A stretch of DNA of 64,000 bases, taken from assembly GCA_022414725.1 (NCBI GenBank), contig CM039462.1, forward strand, positions 4,732,125 to 4,796,124, given 5' to 3'. A program made the translations under genes and the position numbers. Of this stretch, positions 59,101 through 64,000 are shown piece after piece. The notes beneath the pieces are model-generated. The model was given only the letters and a program-made list of their open reading frames with translations, was not told where the DNA came from and made no database searches. This DNA comes from Microglena sp. YARC (Eukaryota > Chlorophyta > Chlorophyceae > Chlamydomonadales > Chlamydomonadaceae). Each line of letters opens with the position of its first letter. Position 1 is the stretch's first letter.

Positions 59101-62100
59101 CTCCCATGATGAAGTAGACACAACGTATGTTAATATGGACCAGGCTCGTACATATGTCATTCCCAGGTCAACATAACTCTTGGCTCTTAGAGCTCTTGCG
59201 ATTTGTCTTGGACGTGGTCATGAAGTGCTTGCTATCCCATCCCCTCATGACATTCTATAACTGTTTTGAATTTACTTGAACTTAAACTTGGTTAAATGGC
59301 TCCAGCCAGAAATTTCCACATCTGCTCCTGATTTGAATGGTTACATGCGCAATCAACATAGGAACCGCTCTTTTACGTGGTTTTACAGCAAGCCTGGTTT
59401 TCAGGTCTCAACTCGAGTCGGTTCCAGCCATGGACTCCTTTGCTATGATATTTTCCATGCTTTATTGAGACCCCTTTCAAGGGAAATGGGACAATAAATG
59501 TTCTTGCCATTACTTAAGGCGAGTATGGTAGTTGGCTGACTCTTTAGTCTTGATCCAGAACAAGTGCATGAGCACGTCTTTACACATGAACAAGTGCATG
59601 AGCACATCTATACACATGAACAAGCAAAGGGTTGTGTAGGAGGGGAACAATCAGCATATTTGTTATGCCCCACTAGCATTTTTACAGATCTAAGACCATT
59701 ATGCAATCCTCTTTAGCAGCCACGTTGTATCCCAAAGTGAAAGTAACCACCCACATAAGTCTAACACATAAAAAAACAAGGGCTGGTATATGAGTCAGCT
59801 CGATACCTGAACAAGTTGCTGTGTTTCTCCGGCCTTGCAGAATAGTTCCATGCGCTCCAGTCTATCCTCTAGCACACACAGTTGCAGCCAGGTGAGGATG
59901 GCTTGGTGGAGGACCCGGCAGGACTGCTTGGTTAGGAATTGGTTGAAGGTGAGCAGGTGGTCAGGCGCATGCAAGGCAGCCTCCACCAGGTCCAAGAGCC
60001 CAGCAGTGGCTGTCCCATCCGCAATCCGTAGCATGCGGAAGCTTCTTCGGATTGAGCCATTGCCGTCACGGACTGACTGGAGCTCAGGGACTGCATGCAG
60101 ACCCTGAAGAAGATACTTCTCGACCTTCTTCCGGTTTTCCGTTACATCGTTCTGTGCCAAGTGAAGAGAATGGTGGATCAACAGTGTGGGGTTAAGGGTT
60201 GGACTTACATACCAATAGGGAACGGCATTATGATATCATGTCATCTTATGATATCATATGATATTTAAATGATGCCGGCAGTCTGACAAGGCTAAAGTTA
60301 CCATATATAAATGGTAATTATAAGGCTATAAGTTACCACATGTATCATATGACGCATTTTGTATGATATTATATGATATCATACTCGCCTTTGGTCAACA
60401 TCATATGATATGCCGGTCCCTATATATCAATGGATGTGACCAGAGATTTTCTTGTGGGCGGAACTTTCAAGGAATACACAATTATAAAAACTTTGAAGTG
60501 GGACATTCCTTTGCTTATTGCCCTTCCAACAATCTCTGGACTACAATATTGTACGAATGCAGCCCTAAAGCAAGATATTCATATTGTATTGTGCACTCCT
60601 GGCCACGTTATGTCTATGCATTGCATGGGAAGTATGGACCCACCTTGGAAGTGGAAATGTGCTCCCTCACAGAATGTATACTGTGGCTCAATTCGAACTC
60701 TGGGGAGGAGTGGTATGCCGTCCAGCTCGCTTTCAGCTCAGCATGCATGACCTTTGCCAAGTATGATTCCTCCCCCTGCTCCCCTCCTACTTGGAGCGGG
60801 TATTGAGGAGCTTGATGTCTTCTAGACCTTGTTTCGGTCACCACCAAGGAAAGCAGCTGCTTCTCTACTTTAACGACAATATCTGGAGGGATGCTGCAGG
60901 CTGGTACCTCAATCTGGCGCAGTTCCCCTTGCTGAATCCAGTGCGGTGGTGCCTGTTTTTTGTTTACCCTCGTGGCGGATTCCTCCTCTGCAGGTTGCAG
61001 CAACATCCTTGAGTTGTGGCACCAGCCTCCATAGTTTCCCAACTCGCTCTATTGCCGATACAGATTGGCATACTGGTGGTTGCAGAGAATGCTAGGCTGG
61101 ACACCTGTTTCAAGAGAGATGCAAACAATGGATCAAAGAACTCACCCTAGGCTTATCAAGTTTACGGGCTACGTAGGGCTGCGTACTAAGGGCTGCGTAG
61201 GGCTACACGGGGCTACGTAGGGTACGTACGACGGGCTACGTAGTTTACGGGCTACGTACGCCGACGCGCTATCTCTCCCCACTTCACCTCTTATCTAGCT
61301 CTACAATTACAGGATTTCTTTTAGTGCTAGCAAGAGCTATTAACGCTAATAGCACTTAACTCCTGCCCCCCCCCCCCTCCACCCACCCACCCACCCACCC
61401 ACCCACCCACCCACACACACAACCCTCCTAGCCCTACGGACAATAAATAAAAGAACTCACGCCAGGCTTATAAACTTTGGCACCTGCGGAACCCACAGCA
61501 CAAGCCCTCCAAATGATATTTAAATTCTGGTACGTCTTGGTGAAATGATGGTGTCCTGTTCAGTTTGATCCCAGGATTGCACATAATGCAGCAAAACTCA
61601 ACAACAGACCTGAATGCTCATGCAAGTGCTTTTGTGTGGAGATGCTCCTCTGAAGCTCAAGACACAGTAGGTGCAAGCCAGGAGCCAGGTGGCCGCCAAA
61701 CCTGGCAACACTCTCCAGATGGCTGCCTTCCTCCGCAGTCAGCGGCCGATTTGTACAGCTCCACCTAACCAGGCGCATAGCCAGCTGTGCACCGGTCATG
61801 CGAGAGCGGGGCTCTGGGAGCAGGGAGCTGGTGGCTGAGTACAAGGCAGCCAGCTGAAGCCTCGACAAGATGGAGGATGCAACAAGGTATCCAAACCTTG
61901 GATGAACCTCATAGCAGTGCACCTAAATGGGGGTGAGTGTGGTGCTTCTTGGTAGGGTAGCGAGCAGTGGGCTGTGGGTTGAAGGTGTTGTTAGGTGAGC
62001 CGTGCAGGGGGGGTGAGGGGGGGGGGATACATGTAGAGGCAACATTCTGAGATGCATGTCTTACCTAGAATCCTCAACACAGGTACGCATGTTTGTATAT

Positions 62101-63321
62101 ATGTGCGCATATGTATTATAAAGCATGGCCGGCCGATCTCAGGTTTCCAACACCATAAATTATGTCAAGCAACACCATAAGCACACCTTGATCAAGGCAT
62201 CAGTTGCTTTGCTTACTGACACGATGGGCATCGCCATCTCATCCGCCCTGTCCAAGGTCACAGGTCCATTCGGCACAATGATCATCAGATTGGATTGCTG
62301 GGCTTGAAATGTATTGCCCTCTTGATGCATGCGCTCAAGGACAAGGTACTGCTGGAAGTTGGGCAGTGTGTAGTCAACACTGCCCTCTACAACATGGTCT
62401 TCCTCGCCTGCAATCAATTGCTCGGAGGGTCAGTATACAGTATGTGTACATTACAGTCTAGTTCATTCATGTAAAGTGTTTGTAAGATACAATCCATGGA
62501 TAGGCAAAGAGCATTAGGGAGCTTTCCAACCTTGGGCAAGTATTGTTATGACATTTTCAGGATGGGCTGATTATAAACACTCAATGGACTGATCCCTGAT
62601 CAAGCTGTGTGGTTGTGTGGGTGTGCGCTTGTGTGAGTGAGTGAGTGGTTGTGGTGTTTCTGTGATCTCCATGTTCGTCCAATTGTCGCCCTGATATATC
62701 TATGCATTCTGTTAGTGTGTGTCTACGTGTTAGTGTGTGTCTATGCTAGTGTGTGTCAGTGTGTGTGTGTGTGTGTGTGGTGGTGGTGGTGGTGGGGGGG
62801 GGGGGGGTCCTGTGTGGTTGTGCGCTCAATGGACTGATCCCCAAACAAGTGGGGGTAAATTTCACCGAGAAAACCCCAATTAGTCTGCCGAGGTGATTAT
62901 ACTTCACTCATTATTCCTGCAGGTTTGTTGAGTCCTTTTCGGCCCATCTATCTACCCGCAAACTCCATTCTTCCATCAGTAAGACAGTATGCCCTACCCT
63001 CCACAGCATGTTCATCCCCACGCACCAATTCTATGGGCAAGTTGTTGCTCGTCTGCAAGCTTGAAGCCAGCATAATCTCTTGAGAGGAAGATTCCATCTT
63101 TTTGTTCGAACTCCAGGCCGTAGCGGGGCAGCTCCCACAGGAGGGACGAGGTCTCTCGAGAGTACGTGTGTATGAACTTGGGGTCCTCCAGCTTGGTCAA
63201 GATGTTCAGACCAAGGGAGGATTGTTGGGCCAAGACAAGCTGATCAGACAGCTCTGCCCTATGCTCTGACAAGAGGGATGGCCAAGGCCTTGATATCAGG
63301 TGCAGGGGGATACGCAAGATG
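43522..63321 (-). CDS. Large DUF3638/DUF3645 protein, partial, possibly damaged
   Basis: Minus-strand exons 5' to 3': 63321-63026, 62407-62187, 61922-61610, 61072-60644, 60151-59807, 58478-58287, 57661-57489, 56923-56757, 54897-54727, 53842-53692, 52746-52571, 50652-50411, (gap), 48244-48135, 47925-47752, 47478-47262, 45544-45356, 44821-44417, 43875-43522. About 1440 codons; phases agree except as noted. Family motifs: LPRYGLEFE, HPEWLVFE-like YPEWLVFE, GGLQIRP, MGEGKTRVILPML (P-loop-like), EHRLSLQLK, DILDESDE, VPYRA, GADMKL, MMQAAGRLRQL. These large proteins occur in fungi and protists; function is unknown. Some databases name them ubiquitinyl hydrolase, which the sequence does not prove. 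Two 1-nt shifts (T6 run 60956-60961; ~57576-57583) and a phase mismatch between 50411 and 48244, where the expected GFSGTND-type segment is missing, suggest a decaying gene or consensus errors. The 5' end is outside. Confidence 0.83.
44100..44416 (-). repeat. Exon-edge copies and (TG)n-G tract after exon 44821-44417
   Basis: GCGCCCACCTG, the complement of the exon's end and donor, recurs at 44105. CCCTGAGGAGACCAGCAAGG occurs at 44129 and 44308. (TG)n then ~30 G fills 44205-44290. Confidence 0.65.
45172..45253 (+). repeat. Repeat B, 3' fragment
   Basis: CCTTCTTATCACGGTTGGGC to CCCTGGACTGTAACATACAT, inside an intron of the minus-strand gene. Confidence 0.6.
45655..45770 (+). repeat. Dispersed repeat I
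   Basis: GCAGGAGTGGCACCTCCATT, GAATCCTCGGTGTCGCTCG, CCTCCTGGGGTGA. Other copies: 47135-47225 (+), 48278-48370 (-), 53520-53625 (+). Confidence 0.6.
46592..46745 (+). repeat. Dispersed repeat B with (CTAA)n tail
   Basis: GTAGCAAAAACTTAGGGCCG to CCCCTGGACTGTAACAAC, then CTAACTAACTAACTAG. Confidence 0.68.
48430..48730. repeat. (TA)n/A-run tract and poly-C/(CA)n
   Basis: Alternating (TA)n and A8-16 blocks (48440-48620), then GGCCACACCT copies with C25 and (CA)n (48672-48720). GGCCACACCT repeats again at 48763 and 48865. In minus orientation this is AGGTGTGGCC, donor-like. Confidence 0.75.
48731..50117 (-). other. Long intron of the minus-strand gene, no exon recognised
   Basis: A C-rich stretch, then 49150-50100 of mixed sequence with a duplicated ~100-bp segment (CGACATGTTTCTC near 49528 and 49669). 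The expected central family segment is not visible. 48890-48990 is open on the minus strand but matches nothing known to me. Confidence 0.4.
50118..50184. repeat. (TA)n microsatellite, ~33 units
   Basis: Uninterrupted TA repeats. Confidence 0.95.
50255..50345 (-). repeat. Copy of the end of exon 50652-50411 with its donor
   Basis: GCACACCTGGTGAGATCCTA and GGGACAGTGCTAGCCACGC match GCACACCTGCTGAGATCCTA and GGGACAGTGCCAGCCACGC at the true exon end (50405). Confidence 0.75.
51191..52317. mobile_element. hAT-like element, 1.1 kb, nested repeat inside
   Basis: TAGGGTTGGG at the left and CCCAACCCTA at the right, with perfect flanking TACATTTC on both sides. Near the ends are CGTATAAACG-type palindromes. 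Inside at 51640-51795 is an inverted repeat H. No transposase is seen. Confidence 0.82.
52345..52570 (-). repeat. Copies of the end of exon 52746-52571
   Basis: CCCACCTGTTGACGCCAAAG (true exon end, 52567) recurs at 52361. A second pair, GTCGAGTTCAGTTTCAA and GTCGAGCTCAATTTCAA, lies at 52402 and 52482. Confidence 0.65.
53915..54008 (+). repeat. Repeat B 3' part with CATA tail, abutting a family D left end
   Basis: AAGTCCCTTCAGCCTATTTG to CCCCTGGACTGAAACACACA, then TAGGGAACGGCA at 54009. No matching right end of the second element is clear. Confidence 0.5.
54721..54726 (-). promoter_or_regulatory. GC-AG 5' splice site
   Basis: Exon 54897-54727 ends AATAG and the intron begins GCAAGT on the minus strand. 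No GT gives the right phase. AG|GCAAGT fits the known GC-AG donor form, and the next exon (53842) continues the frame. Confidence 0.65.
55040..55250 (-). repeat. Dispersed repeat J
   Basis: In reverse: TTTTTGGCGGAGCCCCCCC, GGGTTACCCATTTGTACG, GCCTGACACGTCAGCCAAC, then GACAATTTTCCGCGTCAC. Confidence 0.7.
55595..55775 (-). mobile_element. tRNA-derived SINE, copy 3
   Basis: Inverted copy: AATGATAACGCTTGGTGGGG to GAGGAGCTCTGCCATTTAGC (A-box side). Confidence 0.72.
55930..56095 (+). mobile_element. tRNA-derived SINE, copy 4
   Basis: GGGGTTCGAACCCCCCTGG (B-box-like) then GCGGTCGCTGTCAACAC and GGCTCCCTTAATCCCACGC. The A-box side is diverged. Confidence 0.68.
56385..56600 (-). repeat. Dispersed repeat J
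   Basis: CAGCGTCGCCAGCGACGCGG, TTGGCGGAGTGTGTTGGC and GGGGGCTCCGC mark an inverted, almost full copy. Confidence 0.7.
56938..57075. mobile_element. Introner-like TIR element beside an exon acceptor
   Basis: GGGGGTAAGTTAGCCCCCA at the left, TGGGGGCTAACTTGTG and GGGGTAACTTCCC at the right. The core is TTTAGGGTTTAGG-rich. Both sides carry the exon/acceptor sequence (CCAGACTGAATACAAG and CCAGACTGCAAACAAG). Confidence 0.65.
57060..57320 (-). repeat. Copies of the acceptor and start of exon 56923-56757
   Basis: On the minus strand CAG|TCTGGTGGTATTGATATTGT (57297-57316) imitates the exon start CAG|TCTGGCGGGATTTTGATTGT. Shorter copies lie at 57069 and 57192 with CAAACAAGAAAGCAGAGGGA. Short CACATGGTTA repeats at 57130-57190. 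Confidence 0.7.
57725..57915 (+). mobile_element. tRNA-derived SINE, copy 5
   Basis: TGGCTTAATGGTAGAAC and GTGCTCGAATCCCTACAAG, then CTGTCAACCGCCATGGTAGC and GGCTCCCTTAATACCACACC. Ends CATTATCATTACTTT. Confidence 0.75.
60216..60422. mobile_element. hAT-like MITE, family D (palindromic core)
   Basis: TAGGGAACGGCA to TGCCGGTCCCTA; flanks CATACCAA and TATATCAA match 6 of 8. Core ATGATATCAT palindromes and CTTTGGTCAACATCATATGA are shared with 9077-9326. Confidence 0.78.
61150..61420. repeat. GGGCTACGTAGG repeats and poly-C/(CCCA)n/(CA)n
   Basis: About nine CTACGTAG-type units (61164-61260), then C12, (CCCA)n and (CA)n (61364-61422) in an intron. Confidence 0.75.
62755..62808 (+). repeat. (TG)n-(GGT)n-poly-G
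   Basis: Another TG-to-G composite tract, in an intron of the minus-strand gene. Confidence 0.85.
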
Positions 63322-63344
63322 CTGTAGCGGAAAGTCTAAGCGTC

Positions 63345-63595
63345 ACCGATATGGCTCTGTTCGGAGTCCTCGGACCTCTGTTCCGAGTCCTCGGATCTCT
63401 CTTCGGAGTCCTCAGGTCTCTGTTAGGAGTCCTGGGATCTCTGTTCGGAGTCCTCAGGTCTCTGTTCAGAGTCCTCGGATCTCTGTTCGGAGTCCTCAGG
63501 TCTCTGTTCAGAGTCCTCGGATCTCTGTTCTGAGTCTTCAAGTCTCTGTTCAGAGTCCTCGGGTCTCTGTTCGGAGTCCTCGGATCTCGGCTTGC
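63345..63595 (-). repeat. 24-bp minisatellite, about ten units, possibly coding
   Basis: Units like GAGTCCTCGGATCTCTGTTC. On the minus strand one frame reads EDSEQRPEDSEQRSEDSEQR over most of it, then meets a TAA. It lies just 5' of the first recognised exon of the minus-strand gene and could be coding or intronic. Confidence 0.6.
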
Positions 63596-64000
63596 AGCAG
63601 ATACAGAAGTGGGTGCTGTGACGTAGGAACGAAACAGGACGCACCACAATGATGTTCTCAGACCTGGATGAGATGGGGAAGATTGCTTTGCAATTGTGTC
63701 TGGCATCAATCAAGTGGGGTGAACAGACACTTGAATATTATCTGGGGGTTCAAACTCCAAAGTGCAAGTCATAAATAGCTTACAAAACAGGTATGTCCTA
63801 ATGCCGGACCGATTAGCAATGAATAGGTGGACAAGTAAGAGAGTAAGGCATGGAAGGACTGCGTACCAGACACACATTCTAAAGAAGTGAACAATATGTG
63901 TCAACAAGGGCGTGACCGCCCTTGTGTTGGATTGGACCCATTGGACCAAGGGATCCGGTGGTGGCTGGGGATGGGGATGGGTAGCCCCGCTGTAACCATG

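Noticed and set aside
61047..61060. In-frame TAG in the DUF3638 gene as a sign of codon reassignment
   Set aside because: Similar TAGs near 58480 and 44823 can serve as the acceptor AG with correct phase. At 61050 another acceptor (61072) avoids the stop. The SHIPPO and epimerase genes have no internal TAG.

Overview
The window is eukaryotic nuclear DNA. Genes are cut into many short exons by introns of 0.3 to more than 3 kb, and there are no bacterial-type operons. A flagellar-type SHIPPO/PG-rich protein and a plant-type glucose-6-phosphate 1-epimerase suggest a flagellated, repeat-rich protist, most likely a green alga. The species cannot be fixed from the sequence.

Layout. (1) 1-17789, plus strand: 12 exons of a SHIPPO (sperm-tail PG-rich repeat) protein, open at the left edge, 1413 codons plus stop in the window and about 27 repeats. 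(2) 17790-21755: duplicated terminal-exon tail, two hAT-like MITEs, a tRNA-derived SINE and a ~1 kb inverted repeat. (3) 21756-31666, plus strand: a complete seven-exon glucose-6-phosphate 1-epimerase (D-hexose-6-phosphate mutarotase), 273 aa. (4) 31667-43521: a transposon-dominated gap with hAT-like MITEs, SINEs, a cluster of foldback elements, a long-TIR element and an internally deleted, broken Ty1/copia retrotransposon with both LTRs (36804-39793). (5) 63321-43522, minus strand: at least 18 exons of a large DUF3638/DUF3645 protein with a GEGKT P-loop-like motif, running off the right side of the window. It carries two apparent 1-nt frameshifts and lacks an expected central segment.

The most unusual signal is how the introns grow. 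In all three genes many introns hold tandem copies of the neighbouring exon edge together with its splice site. Some copies are complete in-frame cassettes: in the SHIPPO gene, three 30-nt copies have their own AG and GT. A second signal is a set of inverted-repeat elements whose ends look like splice sites (GTAGGGG at one end, CCCCTAC at the other) and whose cores resemble the plant telomere repeat. One makes up all of SHIPPO intron 1. Another sits in intron 11, which is bounded by a repeated AACCAATCAG. These look like introner-type elements. A third signal is a hAT-like MITE group with conserved TAGGG ends and 8-bp target duplications, but cores made of unrelated palindrome-rich sequence.

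The three genes have no obvious shared pathway: an axonemal structural protein, a sugar-phosphate mutarotase and a very large protein of unknown role. What they share is intron architecture and transposon load.
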